Assembly (NCBI RefSeq): GCF_900113275.1
Contig: NZ_FOOU01000023.1
Location: 1-36,568 of the forward strand
DNA length: 36,568 nucleotides
Source: Neptunomonas qingdaonensis
GTDB lineage: Bacteria; Pseudomonadota; Gammaproteobacteria; Pseudomonadales; Balneatricaceae
Reading direction: 5' to 3'
A program made the position numbers and the translations under genes. This document shows positions 24,007 through 32,306 of the stretch, in pieces. Under the pieces are notes generated by a model that worked only from the letters and a program-made list of their open reading frames with translations, searched no databases and was not told the origin of the DNA. Within the stretch, counting starts at the first letter, position 1. Every line of letters starts with the position of its first letter.

Positions 24007-24984
24007 TTAGCCGGGCAGACTCGAAGGGGTAGCGATACGTTGCAGGAGTATGCGCTTGAGCTCATCGGGGTCTTTTATCACCATATCGCCACTTTGGCGC
24101 CCGGCTTGTTCGATACCGCATGCCGGAATTAGTCGTGACAGCCAGAAGCGCATGGCGGCGGTACGCGTTAGCTGGGGCCAGGCTTTATATTCATCTGGCG
24201 TAAACGGCCTTTCTGCATGATATGCTTTTAGCAGTGCTTGTTCGCGCGCTTGGTCCACGGTGCCGTCGGGCAGGGTGCACCAGTCATTTGCGACAATGGC
24301 CAGATCAAATAATAGAAAGGCGGTTGCGGCATTATAAACGTCTAGAATGGCGGAAACCTGGTTGCCATCAAACAGCGCATTGTCGTGGAACATATCGCCA
24401 TGAATCGTTCCCATGGGAAGCCCCCAGGGCTGCTCACGTAATTCATCAAATAAACGCACTTCCTGAGCGAGCAATTCTCCATCTTCTTTACTCAGGTGGC
24501 GCTGAATATTCTGGCTCTCGCGTCGCCACCAGAATACACCACGGTGGGCTTGTCGGCGAAGATAGAAGCTTTCTGAGGCCAGATGAAATTTGGCTAAATG
24601 CGTGCCGATGGAAGCGCAATGCTCGGCGCTGAGGTCGGTTTGTGCGACATGATGACCGGTAAACCTGGGTTGTAATAATGCCGGTCGATTATGCAGTTTT
24701 TTCAGTGCTATGCCGTTACGGTCTTTATATGGGAAAGGAACCGGAATCTGTCGTTCTGCCAGCCAAGTGGTCAGTTCCACAAAAAAAGGCATATCGTCCA
24801 TGCCAAACTCTTCAAAGACTGTCAGCACATAGTCCGTATGCTGATTGTTTTGTTCGAGCGTGACAAAGTAATTGGTATTCTCAATACCGCCTTCAATACC
24901 TTTGTACGACACCAACTGGCCCAGATCAAACTGAGCCAGCAAGTTAGTCATGTCATCTTGCGAAAGTTGTGTATATACGGCCAC
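24007..24984 (-). CDS. thrB: Homoserine kinase ThrB, aminoglycoside-phosphotransferase-fold type
   Basis: This enzyme phosphorylates homoserine in threonine synthesis. The 325-residue protein is of the APH/choline kinase fold type used in pseudomonads, not the GHMP type of E. coli. Blocks that show this are GIEGGIENTNYFV, LLQPRFTGHH, the catalytic loop IHGDMFHDNALFDG, the metal site AILDVYNA and FDLAIVANDWC. The start is GTG at 24984; the resulting MAVYTQLS matches the family N-terminus. It starts 4 bp after the DUF2782 gene ends. Confidence 0.93.
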   Translation of the reverse strand: MAVYTQLSQDDMTNLLAQFDLGQLVSYKGIEGGIENTNYFVTLEQNNQHTDYVLTVFEEFGMDDMPFFVELTTWLAERQIPVPFPYKDRNGIALKKLHNRPALLQPRFTGHHVAQTDLSAEHCASIGTHLAKFHLASESFYLRRQAHRGVFWWRRESQNIQRHLSKEDGELLAQEVRLFDELREQPWGLPMGTIHGDMFHDNALFDGNQVSAILDVYNAATAFLLFDLAIVANDWCTLPDGTVDQAREQALLKAYHAERPFTPDEYKAWPQLTRTAAMRFWLSRLIPACGIEQAGRQSGDMVIKDPDELKRILLQRIATPSSLPG

Positions 24985-24988
24985 GTGA

Positions 24989-25273
24989 TTACCAGCGAAA
25001 AATAACCCATTTAGGGATCAGGAGTGTTGATGTTTCAATACGAACCATAGGTCCATGCCCCTCTGAAGGGACAAGATAGTAGGGTTTACCAACAGAAGGC
25101 ACAACTTTGATTTCTTGTAGCTCCCCATTGATACGGTATTCATAATAAGTGGTATCATCCTGATGGTGAATACTAATGTCTGGTTGGCCCTCTTCAGGGT
25201 CGCCGGGTAGTCCTGCGGCAAAAGCGGTAACTGACATCAATAGCGTCAGTATTATCAGTAAATGTTTATTCAT
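24989..25273 (-). CDS. DUF2782 family secreted protein
   Basis: The 94-residue protein has a signal peptide (hydrophobic 4-18, cut probably after AFA near residue 19) and a small hydrophilic domain with TYYEYRINGELQEIKVVPSVGKPYYLV, the recognisable DUF2782 core. Its function is unknown. The gene is fused in an operon with thrB (4-bp gap) and divergent from polA; as I recall, the same trio occurs in Pseudomonas. Confidence 0.85.
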   Translation of the reverse strand: MNKHLLIILTLLMSVTAFAAGLPGDPEEGQPDISIHHQDDTTYYEYRINGELQEIKVVPSVGKPYYLVPSEGHGPMVRIETSTLLIPKWVIFRW

Positions 25274-25374
25274 TCTTCCATACCCATTGGTTTGGTCGTG
25301 CCATTTTTACTATGATTGTGATCCCGGACACCTGCTCTGTAAAGTATCCCGGGTAACTAACTGACGGATTGATA

Positions 25375-28125
25375 ATGATTCAGCAAGCATCTCCCCTTAT
25401 TTTAGTCGACGGTTCCTCTTATTTATACCGTGCATTTTTCGCCTCACAACAGGCAGATTTAAGAACCAGTGATGGCGTGCCAAGTGGCGCTGTTCGTGTG
25501 GTCACGTCGATGTTACGTAGCTTGATTAATCAATATCCTGAAAGCCGTATCGCCGTTATTTTTGATGCTAAGGGCAAGACTTTCCGCGATGAGATATTTG
25601 CTGAATATAAATCGCATCGCCCACCCATGCCAGACGATCTTCGGTTACAAATTGAGCCTATACATAACATTATTCGTGCGATGGGCCTGCCATTGATTGT
25701 CGAGGATGGGGTAGAAGCCGATGATGTTATAGGCACGATGGCGCTACAAGCGACGCAACAGGGCTGTGATATTCTGATCTCGACCGGCGATAAGGATATG
25801 GCTCAGTTGGTGAATCAGCACGTTACGCTGATTAACACCATGACCAATACGATACTGGATGCGGAGGGTGTTAAGGAGAAGTACGGTATCCATCCTCACC
25901 TGATTATCGATTTTCTCGCATTGATGGGTGATAAAAGCGACAACATTCCGGGTGTTCCTGGTGTTGGAGAGAAAACGGCACTCGCCTTGCTGCAGGGCAT
26001 TGGGGGGATCTCTGAGCTTTATGAGCGTTTGGATGATATCGCTGCATTGGGGTTTCGTGGATCTAAAACCATGGCAAAAAAACTGCAGGATAATCGACAA
26101 GCTGCCGAGTTATCCTACTTATTAGCAACGATTAAGACAGATGTGCCCCTTGATTTCGAACTTTCGGATATTAAGCATCCAAAGCAGGACAAAGAAAAAC
26201 TGCTGGAACTGTTTTCGACATATGAGTTTCGTAGTTGGGTCAAAGAATTGGAAGAAGGCATTGACGCGGTAGCAGAAGAGAAAGCAGCGGTAGCCGCGAT
26301 GCCGGATGTACCGCAGAGTGTAAACTATCAGGTGATTACCGAGCAGGCCGAATTAGATCGCTGGCTTGATAAGCTCAAAGCCGCTGATCTTTTTGCTTTT
26401 GATACAGAAACAGACCGGCTGGATTATATGGAAGCTGAGCTGGTGGGTGTTTCTTTTGCCGTGCAGGCAGGAGAGGCCGCGTACGTGCCCTTAGCACATG
26501 ATTATGTGGGGGCACCGGTTCAGCTGGATCGTAACGCAGTACTGGCGCAACTAAAGCCATTACTGGAAAGTGAAACACATCAAAAAGTAGGCCAGCACAT
26601 TAAGTTCGATATGAATGTGCTGGCCCGTTATAACATCGAATTAAAAGGCGTTGCGTTTGATACGATGCTTGAGTCCTATGTGTTGAACTCAGTGGCTACC
26701 CGGCATGATATGGACAGTCTTGCGCAAAAATATCTGGGTGTTAAAACCGTTACCTTCGAAGAGATTGCCGGCAAGGGCAAAAAACAACTGACGTTTAATC
26801 AGGTCGATCTCGAGCAAGCGGGGCCTTACGCTGCGGAAGATGCTGATATCACGTTACGTTTACATCAGGCCTTGAATGCCAGGTTATCCACAGAATCATC
26901 GCTCACCAGTGTGCTTGAACAGATCGAGATACCGTTAATTCCAGTGCTATCAAAAATTGAACGTCATGGCGCTATGGTTGATGCCAGTTTATTGGGTAAG
27001 CAGAGCATTGAGATTGAGCAGCGTCTCGCAGAACTTGAGCGTGAAGTGCATGAGTTAGCCGGTGAGGTATTCAATCTGGCGTCGCCTAAGCAACTGCAGG
27101 TGATCTTGTTTGAGAAAATGCAGTTACCGGTGCGTAAAAAGACACCCAAAGGTGTGCCGTCGACAGCAGAAGAGGTTCTTCAGGAGCTGGCGTTGGAATA
27201 TCCACTGCCTAAGTTACTGCTGGAACATCGCAGCCTGAGCAAGCTGAAGTCGACCTATACCGACAAATTACCACTGATGATTAACAAGCGTACCGGGCGT
27301 ATTCATACCTCGTACCATCAGGCAATTACCGCCACAGGACGTCTCTCCTCTACGGATCCGAATTTACAAAATATACCGGTAAGAACCGCAGAAGGACGAC
27401 GTATTCGTCATGCTTTTGTCGCGCCTGAGGGCTATCAGCTGGTAGCCGCCGATTATTCCCAAATCGAATTACGTATCATGGCGCATCTTTCTGGGGATAA
27501 GGGCTTATTAAAGGCGTTTGCATTGGGAGAAGATATCCACAAAGCAACAGCGGCCGAAGTATTCAATACAGAATTGAGTCAGGTGACGGCAGATCAGCGT
27601 CGTAGTGCCAAAGCGATCAACTTCGGCTTAATCTATGGTATGTCTGCGTTTGGTTTGGCTAAGCAGTTGGGCATCGGCAGAAACGAAGCTAAGCAGTACA
27701 TCGAGCATTATTTTGCTACCTACCCTGGTGTGCAGAATTATATGGAAGATATCCGCGAGAAAGCCAAATCGCAGGGGTATGTTGAAACGGTATATGGACG
27801 CCGTTTATACCTGCCAGCCATAAATGCCAGTAATGCAATCCAGCGTCAGGCAGCAGAACGCACAGCAATCAATGCACCTATGCAGGGAACTGCAGCAGAT
27901 ATTATTAAGCGTGCAATGATCAAGGTTGATCAATGGCTACCCGGGAGTGCTTTTGATGCTTGTATGATTATGCAGGTGCATGATGAATTAGTCTTTGAGG
28001 TGCGTACCGAGCAGGTAGAAGAATTTAAGGTACGGATATCAGAGCAGATGCAGTTTGCCGCCGAGCTGGATGTGCCTTTAATTGTGGAGGCTGGAAGCGG
28101 CGAAAACTGGGAGCAGGCGCATTAA
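25375..28125 (+). CDS. polA: DNA polymerase I PolA
   Basis: This enzyme fills gaps and removes RNA primers in repair and replication. The ATG at 25375 gives 916 residues; the open frame reaches a TTG two codons upstream, which is less likely. The 5' nuclease domain covers about 1-300 ([40 protein letters not shown]). The 3'-5' exonuclease is intact, with the DxE motif in [12 protein letters not shown]. The polymerase domain has motif [16 protein letters not shown], the O helix [16 protein letters not shown] and motif [10 protein letters not shown]. It is divergent from the DUF2782 gene and followed by the small-RNA locus. Confidence 0.97.
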   Translation: MIQQASPLILVDGSSYLYRAFFASQQADLRTSDGVPSGAVRVVTSMLRSLINQYPESRIAVIFDAKGKTFRDEIFAEYKSHRPPMPDDLRLQIEPIHNIIRAMGLPLIVEDGVEADDVIGTMALQATQQGCDILISTGDKDMAQLVNQHVTLINTMTNTILDAEGVKEKYGIHPHLIIDFLALMGDKSDNIPGVPGVGEKTALALLQGIGGISELYERLDDIAALGFRGSKTMAKKLQDNRQAAELSYLLATIKTDVPLDFELSDIKHPKQDKEKLLELFSTYEFRSWVKELEEGIDAVAEEKAAVAAMPDVPQSVNYQVITEQAELDRWLDKLKAADLFAFDTETDRLDYMEAELVGVSFAVQAGEAAYVPLAHDYVGAPVQLDRNAVLAQLKPLLESETHQKVGQHIKFDMNVLARYNIELKGVAFDTMLESYVLNSVATRHDMDSLAQKYLGVKTVTFEEIAGKGKKQLTFNQVDLEQAGPYAAEDADITLRLHQALNARLSTESSLTSVLEQIEIPLIPVLSKIERHGAMVDASLLGKQSIEIEQRLAELEREVHELAGEVFNLASPKQLQVILFEKMQLPVRKKTPKGVPSTAEEVLQELALEYPLPKLLLEHRSLSKLKSTYTDKLPLMINKRTGRIHTSYHQAITATGRLSSTDPNLQNIPVRTAEGRRIRHAFVAPEGYQLVAADYSQIELRIMAHLSGDKGLLKAFALGEDIHKATAAEVFNTELSQVTADQRRSAKAINFGLIYGMSAFGLAKQLGIGRNEAKQYIEHYFATYPGVQNYMEDIREKAKSQGYVETVYGRRLYLPAINASNAIQRQAAERTAINAPMQGTAADIIKRAMIKVDQWLPGSAFDACMIMQVHDELVFEVRTEQVEEFKVRISEQMQFAAELDVPLIVEAGSGENWEQAH

Positions 28126-28130
28126 GTTTG

Positions 28131-28148
28131 AAAAAAAGTACTTTTTTT
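28131..28148. repeat. Perfect A7-GTAC-T7 palindrome after polA
   Basis: AAAAAAAGTACTTTTTTT is a perfect 18-bp palindrome starting 5 bp after the polA stop. It offers a U tract to transcripts from both directions (polA and convergent engB), but the stem is A/T only, so it is weak as a hairpin. Confidence 0.55.
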
Positions 28149-28157
28149 GAACAATCG

Positions 28158-28219
28158 GGGGAACTTTAATGAAAATTAAGTGGTCACTATAATACACATC
28201 ATAAAAGTTCCCCTTTTTT
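28158..28219 (+). terminator. polA terminator with a long loop containing the small-RNA promoter
   Basis: The perfect 10-bp stem GGGGAACTTT (28158-28167) / AAAGTTCCCC (28204-28213) is directly followed by six T (28214-28219). The loop is 36 nt, unusually long for an intrinsic terminator, and contains the TATAAT of the downstream promoter. Only transcripts coming from polA contain both arms. Confidence 0.55.
28160..28193 (+). promoter_or_regulatory. Promoter of the polA-engB small RNA; sigma-70 -10 and possible sigma-E/AlgU elements
   Basis: A perfect TATAAT lies at 28188-28193, with only a weak -35 (TTTAAT at 28165-28170, 17-bp spacing). The same stretch offers GGAACTT (28160-28166) and TCACT (28184-28188) separated by 17 bp, close to the extracytoplasmic sigma-E/AlgU pattern. 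In Pseudomonas the small RNA ErsA at this locus is AlgU-dependent, as I recall. Confidence 0.5.
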
Positions 28220-28327
28220 AGTACTGTGTACGTGCAAGTACTCTAGTACAGATGTGTGGGTTTATAGCAGACATTAGCCTCAGACAAAGCCCTCCCCCTT
28301 CAGGGCTTTGCCTGGGGTTTTATTTTT
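28200..28327 (+). ncRNA. Candidate trans-acting small RNA at the Spot 42/ErsA locus
   Basis: The spacer between polA and engB carries Spot 42 (spf) in enteric bacteria and ErsA in Pseudomonas. Here it contains a TATAAT with an expected start near 28200, about 125 nt of non-coding sequence and a strong intrinsic terminator. The predicted 5' end holds the unpaired C/U-rich stretch GTTCCCCTTTTTT, which is complementary to ribosome-binding sites and could be a pairing seed. A central hairpin can form from the AGTACT repeats around 28220-28243. Sequence identity with Spot 42 or ErsA is not evident by eye; the assignment rests on synteny and signals. Confidence 0.65.
28278..28327 (+). terminator. 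Intrinsic terminator of the candidate small RNA
   Basis: The stem is CCTCAG, one A-C mismatch, CAAAGCCCT paired with AGGGCTTTG and CTGGGG, around an 8-nt loop, followed by TTTTATTTTT (28318-28327). It is oriented on the plus strand, facing the convergent engB gene. Confidence 0.85.
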
Positions 28328-28350
28328 ACGGTATGCTTAGCTGCACAGGC

Positions 28351-29004
28351 TTAGCTTTCTTCTGATTCTTCTTCGTATTTATCACACCCTTGGGATAACC
28401 ATTCATCTAAACGTGCGCTCAGCGTGTCGATACCGGTTCGCTTTAACGCTGAAAAAGACTGAATAGTTACTTTATCGCCCAACAGAGCAGTTAACTCTTT
28501 ACGCAGCGAAAGCACCGTTGATTGAGCCGGGCCTCTTTTGAGTTTGTCTGCTTTTGTCAGTAACACATGCAAAGGCACATGTGTTGACTGGCACCATTCG
28601 ACCATCATCAGGTCGAACTCTTTCATTGGGTGGCGAATATCCATGACAAGAACCACCCCTTTAAGACTGGCGCGCTGCTGTAAATACTGGTCAAGATGCT
28701 TTTGCCAGTGTTCTTTCATGGCGATAGGTACTTTGGCATAACCATAGCCTGGTAGATCGACCAGCCGAAGTCCTTCAATATTAAGATCAAAAAAGTTGAT
28801 CAGTTGCGTTCTTCCCGGTGTTTTTGACGTCCGGGCAAGCTTACTGTTATTCGTCAGTGCATTAATAGCACTTGACTTTCCCGCATTGGAACGTCCCGCA
28901 AACGCAACTTCTGCTCCGCTATCATCCGGGCACTGGCTCAATTTATCGGCACTGATCAAAAAACGAGCAGCGTTATAATGGATAGGATTCACGTTAGCTG
29001 TCAT
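28351..29004 (-). CDS. engB: Ribosome biogenesis GTPase EngB (YihA/YsxC)
   Basis: This small GTPase of 217 residues is needed for large ribosomal subunit assembly. G1 is GRSNAGKS (37-44), G2 includes [12 protein letters not shown]3 is DLPGYGYA (83-90), G4 is TKAD (150-153) and G5 is FSALK (184-188). Length and motif order are normal. It is convergent with polA and the small-RNA locus and divergent from the cytochrome c4 gene, the same context as in Pseudomonas. Confidence 0.96.
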   Translation of the reverse strand: MTANVNPIHYNAARFLISADKLSQCPDDSGAEVAFAGRSNAGKSSAINALTNNSKLARTSKTPGRTQLINFFDLNIEGLRLVDLPGYGYAKVPIAMKEHWQKHLDQYLQQRASLKGVVLVMDIRHPMKEFDLMMVEWCQSTHVPLHVLLTKADKLKRGPAQSTVLSLRKELTALLGDKVTIQSFSALKRTGIDTLSARLDEWLSQGCDKYEEESEES

Positions 29005-29069
29005 AGACTTTAGGTTACCTAAAGGGATTGGTTCTATATTAACCGTTCCAGTTTGTGTGGATATTAAGT

Positions 29070-29163
29070 TATAATGCCGCCAAATTTTACCCTTGAACAG
29101 AGTCTAGCTCTAGTAGCAGGGCATAATAAAGATTTCCGGTTTGTCTTGGGATTAGTGACTAAT
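29070..29163 (+). promoter_or_regulatory. Cytochrome c4 upstream region: -10 element and dyad
   Basis: A perfect TATAAT lies at 29070-29075 with no good -35. If used, it gives a leader of about 130 nt before the cytochrome start. The leader holds the dyad ATTAGT-G-ACTAAT (29151-29163), a possible operator or small hairpin. No strong Shine-Dalgarno sequence precedes the ATG at 29212. Confidence 0.35.
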
Positions 29164-29211
29164 TTCAGGATAAGCATCCATTTTTCTGAATGACAAGAGT
29201 CTGAGTTCATT

Positions 29212-29814
29212 ATGAATAAACTACTGATCGGCTTACTGTTAACCTTAGGTATCACTGGTGTAGCAAATGCAGCAGGTGATGCGGCAGCGGGGCAGGGAAA
29301 AACAGCAGTCTGTGCCGCATGTCACAGTGCAGATGGTAACAGCGCAATTGCAAACTTCCCGAAACTAGCAGGTCAGAATGCAACCTACCTAGTTAAACAG
29401 ATGAAAGATATTAAATCAGGCGCGCGTCCTGTCGTAGAGATGACTGGCTTGTTGGACAACCTGAGCGATCAGGATTTGGAAGATATTGCGGCGTACTTTT
29501 CCGGTAAAGCTATTCAGGGCGGTAAGGTTGCTCAAGATCAGCTAGAACTGGGTCAGCAGATTTATCGTGCTGGTTTAGCTAAGAAAGGTATTCCGGCATG
29601 TACGGCTTGTCATGCGGCCAATGGTAAAGGTATGGCTGCTGCAGGCTTCCCTGCTTTGTCTGGTCAGCATGCTGCCTATGCTGAAAAACAGCTGAAAGAT
29701 TTCCGGGTTGCTGCACGTAATAACGATCCGCAGGCGATGATGCGTGATATCGCGGCTAAACTTAGCGATGTTGAGATCAAAGCGGTTTCCAGCTACGTAC
29801 AAGGCTTGTATTAA
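29212..29814 (+). CDS. Diheme cytochrome c4
   Basis: This periplasmic electron carrier passes electrons from the bc1 complex towards terminal oxidases. The 200-residue precursor has a signal peptide cut probably after ANA (near residue 20) and two cytochrome c domains with heme sites CAACH (34-38) and CTACH (130-134). Methionines M77 in VVEMTG and M176 or M177 are likely axial ligands. It is followed by an intrinsic terminator and then by dsbA. Confidence 0.94.
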   Translation: MNKLLIGLLLTLGITGVANAAGDAAAGQGKTAVCAACHSADGNSAIANFPKLAGQNATYLVKQMKDIKSGARPVVEMTGLLDNLSDQDLEDIAAYFSGKAIQGGKVAQDQLELGQQIYRAGLAKKGIPACTACHAANGKGMAAAGFPALSGQHAAYAEKQLKDFRVAARNNDPQAMMRDIAAKLSDVEIKAVSSYVQGLY

Positions 29815-29836
29815 TATCCGAGCGTTGTTGGTAATT

Positions 29837-29860
29837 AAGGCAGCTTAGGCTGCCTTTTTT
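29837..29860 (+). terminator. Intrinsic terminator after cytochrome c4
   Basis: AAGGCAGC-TTAG-GCTGCCTT (29837-29856) forms an 8-bp stem with a tetraloop, and six T run at 29855-29860. It lies 22 bp after the stop codon. Confidence 0.88.
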
Positions 29861-29936
29861 ATTCTCTGGAATAGATGAACCCTTTGGTTTGTTCATGGTC
29901 TGATTGAAAAATCTGAAAATTAATTGGAGAGCGGGT

Positions 29937-30569
29937 ATGTGGAAGGCGTTATTGTCTGTTTTGTTAGTTTTAGGTCTGAGCACAACGGCTTCGGCAGCAG
30001 AAGATTACGAAGCGGGAAGGCATTTTGTCGAGTTGCCTTTTGCTGTTAAGACTGTCGACCCTGCAAAAATTGAAGTGACGGAGCTATTTGGTTACCCATG
30101 TCCACATTGTAATAGTTTCGAACCGATGCTGGCTGCATGGCATAAGCAGCAGTCTGATCAGGTTGATTTTCAGCGTATACCCGTAGTTTTTGGTCGTAGC
30201 TGGGAGCCGCTGGCGCGTGCTTATTACACGGCTGAGCTGTTAAATAGTGTAGAAAAAACGCATCAGCCTATGTTTGATGCCATTCATCTACAGAAAAAAC
30301 GTTTCAGAAATATGGATGACCTTGCTGACTATTATGCCGAGATGGGCGTGGATCGTGCACTATTTGAAAAAACCTACGGATCGTTTGCGGTGAATACGAA
30401 AATGAACCAGGGTGAATCAAAAGTTCGTGGTTATCAGGTAGACGGTGTGCCATCGCTGGTGGTTAATGGCAAGTATCGGGTGACGGCGGCGATGGCTGGT
30501 GGGCAAAAGCAGATGTTGGATGTAGTTAACTACTTAGTCGCTAAAGAGCAAGCAGCGCTAGAGAAATAA
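29937..30569 (+). CDS. dsbA: Thiol:disulfide interchange protein DsbA
   Basis: This periplasmic oxidase introduces disulfides into exported proteins. The ATG at 29937, with GGAG 8-11 nt upstream, gives 210 residues; the open frame begins 11 codons earlier at a TTG that is unlikely. A signal peptide ends after TASA (near residue 20). The active site is C55-P-H-C58 in FGYPCPHCNSF and the cis-proline loop is GVPSLVVNGKY. It lies between cytochrome c4 and a diguanylate cyclase gene, as in Pseudomonas. Confidence 0.95.
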   Translation: MWKALLSVLLVLGLSTTASAAEDYEAGRHFVELPFAVKTVDPAKIEVTELFGYPCPHCNSFEPMLAAWHKQQSDQVDFQRIPVVFGRSWEPLARAYYTAELLNSVEKTHQPMFDAIHLQKKRFRNMDDLADYYAEMGVDRALFEKTYGSFAVNTKMNQGESKVRGYQVDGVPSLVVNGKYRVTAAMAGGQKQMLDVVNYLVAKEQAALEK

Positions 30570-30585
30570 GTGTACTGGAGTTGCT

Positions 30586-30614
30586 AAAAAGCCGCCCGAA
30601 TGAGGCGGCTTTTT
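30586..30614 (+). terminator. Intrinsic terminator after dsbA
   Basis: AAAAAGCCGCC (30586-30596) pairs with GGCGGCTTTTT (30604-30614) around a 7-nt loop, ending in a T tract. It lies 16 bp after the dsbA stop. Confidence 0.88.
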
Positions 30615-30690
30615 CATAGATGCATGCTGGGCAAGGTGAACTCTTTGGACTAAGATTAATTTGTAAATCGTTAATAGATGGAAATATGTA

Positions 30691-32232
30691 GTGAGCAAGG
30701 ATTCAATCGACTGGAAAAAGAAATATAAAGACGCGGCGCTGGAAATTGATATTCTGGAAAAGAGTCAGAATAATGATCAGCTTCGCTTGGCTGTTTCTCA
30801 TTTGACACTCGGTCTTCAGGGGCAGTCGTCTGATCTGGATCATGAGTTAACCTTGCTTCGCAGCACGTTAAATAGTCTTAGTTCACCTCCGCCATCCCGG
30901 GGTGTTGTTACTAATTTAGGCAAGCATATTCGTAAACTGGACCAGTCCAGAGAGAAGATCACTAAGGCTATTACAAAAATTGTTCTTGAGTGGATTTCTC
31001 AGCTAAAAAATCATGTTTCGGCGACCTCTTCAGAGCTTGAGTCTCTGCTTGAACTGGAGCGCGTAGTTGCTGAATCCGTTGAGTCTAACTATAAATTCCC
31101 TTCGTTACTGCAACGCCTAGTATCGTTGCAAGCCGCAGTGTTGGCTTCAGAAAAGGCTGAATTGAGTACCGTTAAAAGCCAAACGTCTTTTGATATAGAC
31201 CTGTCACTCATTGGTACTGAGCTCATACAGTTGATTCATTCGTTAAATTTGACACGCGAGGGCCGACAAGAAGCCAATGCGCTGGTTGGTCGTATTGAAC
31301 AAGGGTTGGTGTTAGAGGCCCTGTCAGAAGTTTTAGCAAATGTAGTGGTATTGGCGCAACTGGCTGCAGCGAGCAGTAATGAAGATTTTGAAAACTACCT
31401 GATTACGCTTAATACCCAGTTGGTCGAAGTGCAGGGTTTTTTGCACGAGAGCCATAGCGAGCAAATGGTTTCAGGTAAAGCGCACAGGCAGTTAGATGAG
31501 CGCGTCAGACATGATGTAACGACCATCAGTAAAGCCGTGAAAGATTCCCGCGACCTGGGTGAGTTGAAAATGTCAGTTTCTTCTCAGCTTGCCGGCATTG
31601 TTCAGGTAATGGATGATTTCAAGCGTGGAGAGGAGGAGCGGGATGGGAAGCTTCAAGAGCGTTATGATGCCCTTATGCGGCATGTTGCTGAGATGGAAGA
31701 GGAAACAGGACGTGTCAAAGCTCATATGGAAGAAGAACGTTTAAAAGCGAGAACAGATGCATTGACCGGATTGCCTAATCGGGCCGCATATGATGATCAT
31801 TTGGAAAAAGAGTTTGAGCGCTGGGCGCGTTATCAGCAGGGCTTCTCGGTTGCTGTAGGTGATTTGGATTTCTTTAAACGAATCAATGATACCTATGGGC
31901 ATTTGGCTGGAGATAAAGTTTTACGCCTGATTTCCCGCGTACTGACCAAAAATTTAAGAGGCTCTGATTTTGTTGCGCGTTTTGGTGGTGAAGAGTTCGT
32001 TATTCTTATGCCCTCAACGCAAGCCGAAGAAGGCGCCAAAGCGATTGAAAAATTGCGCGAGTCTATTAGCAAAAGTCCTTTTAACTTTCATGGTCAGCCA
32101 GTGACGATAACTATGTCTTTTGGTGTGACCGAGACGCGGGAATCGGACACCAAAGATGGCCTTTTTGCTCGGGCTGATGCTGCCCTTTATAAAGCGAAAC
32201 AAGAAGGCAGAAATCGAGTTTGTATCGGCTAA
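30691..32232 (+). CDS. Diguanylate cyclase with long helical N-terminus, DgcH-like
   Basis: The 513-residue protein makes cyclic di-GMP. Residues 1-345 contain no recognised sensor domain: they are predicted mainly helical, polar and partly coiled coil (especially 305-352), with no membrane segment. The GGDEF domain (about 353-513) has DLDFFKRINDTYGHLAGD, the active motif GGEEF (432-436) and inhibitory-site RGSD (423-426). The start is GTG at 30691, since the preceding codon is a stop. A GGDEF gene shortly after dsbA is also found in Pseudomonas (PA5487, DgcH, as I recall), so this is probably its orthologue. Confidence 0.9.
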   Translation: MSKDSIDWKKKYKDAALEIDILEKSQNNDQLRLAVSHLTLGLQGQSSDLDHELTLLRSTLNSLSSPPPSRGVVTNLGKHIRKLDQSREKITKAITKIVLEWISQLKNHVSATSSELESLLELERVVAESVESNYKFPSLLQRLVSLQAAVLASEKAELSTVKSQTSFDIDLSLIGTELIQLIHSLNLTREGRQEANALVGRIEQGLVLEALSEVLANVVVLAQLAAASSNEDFENYLITLNTQLVEVQGFLHESHSEQMVSGKAHRQLDERVRHDVTTISKAVKDSRDLGELKMSVSSQLAGIVQVMDDFKRGEEERDGKLQERYDALMRHVAEMEEETGRVKAHMEEERLKARTDALTGLPNRAAYDDHLEKEFERWARYQQGFSVAVGDLDFFKRINDTYGHLAGDKVLRLISRVLTKNLRGSDFVARFGGEEFVILMPSTQAEEGAKAIEKLRESISKSPFNFHGQPVTITMSFGVTETRESDTKDGLFARADAALYKAKQEGRNRVCIG

Positions 32233-32306
32233 GGCTTTACCTATCGAGCAGGAACGGGCACACTTGAGCCGCTGATTTACCTCTGTATTTATAGGATTTT
32301 TCTCCG

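Noticed and set aside
24222-24632. A 136-codon plus-strand frame opposite thrB
   Set aside because: Antisense to a well-supported homoserine kinase, arginine- and histidine-rich with no domain.
25287-25316. TTGGTT-N18-TATGAT as a polA promoter
   Set aside because: The -35 matches consensus at only three positions and the spacing is long; too weak to list.
25744-26100. A 118-codon minus-strand frame inside polA
   Set aside because: Antisense shadow of the 5' nuclease domain.
28278-28327. Terminator read as belonging to engB
   Set aside because: The T tract follows the stem only on the plus strand, so it serves transcripts from the polA side, not the minus-strand engB.
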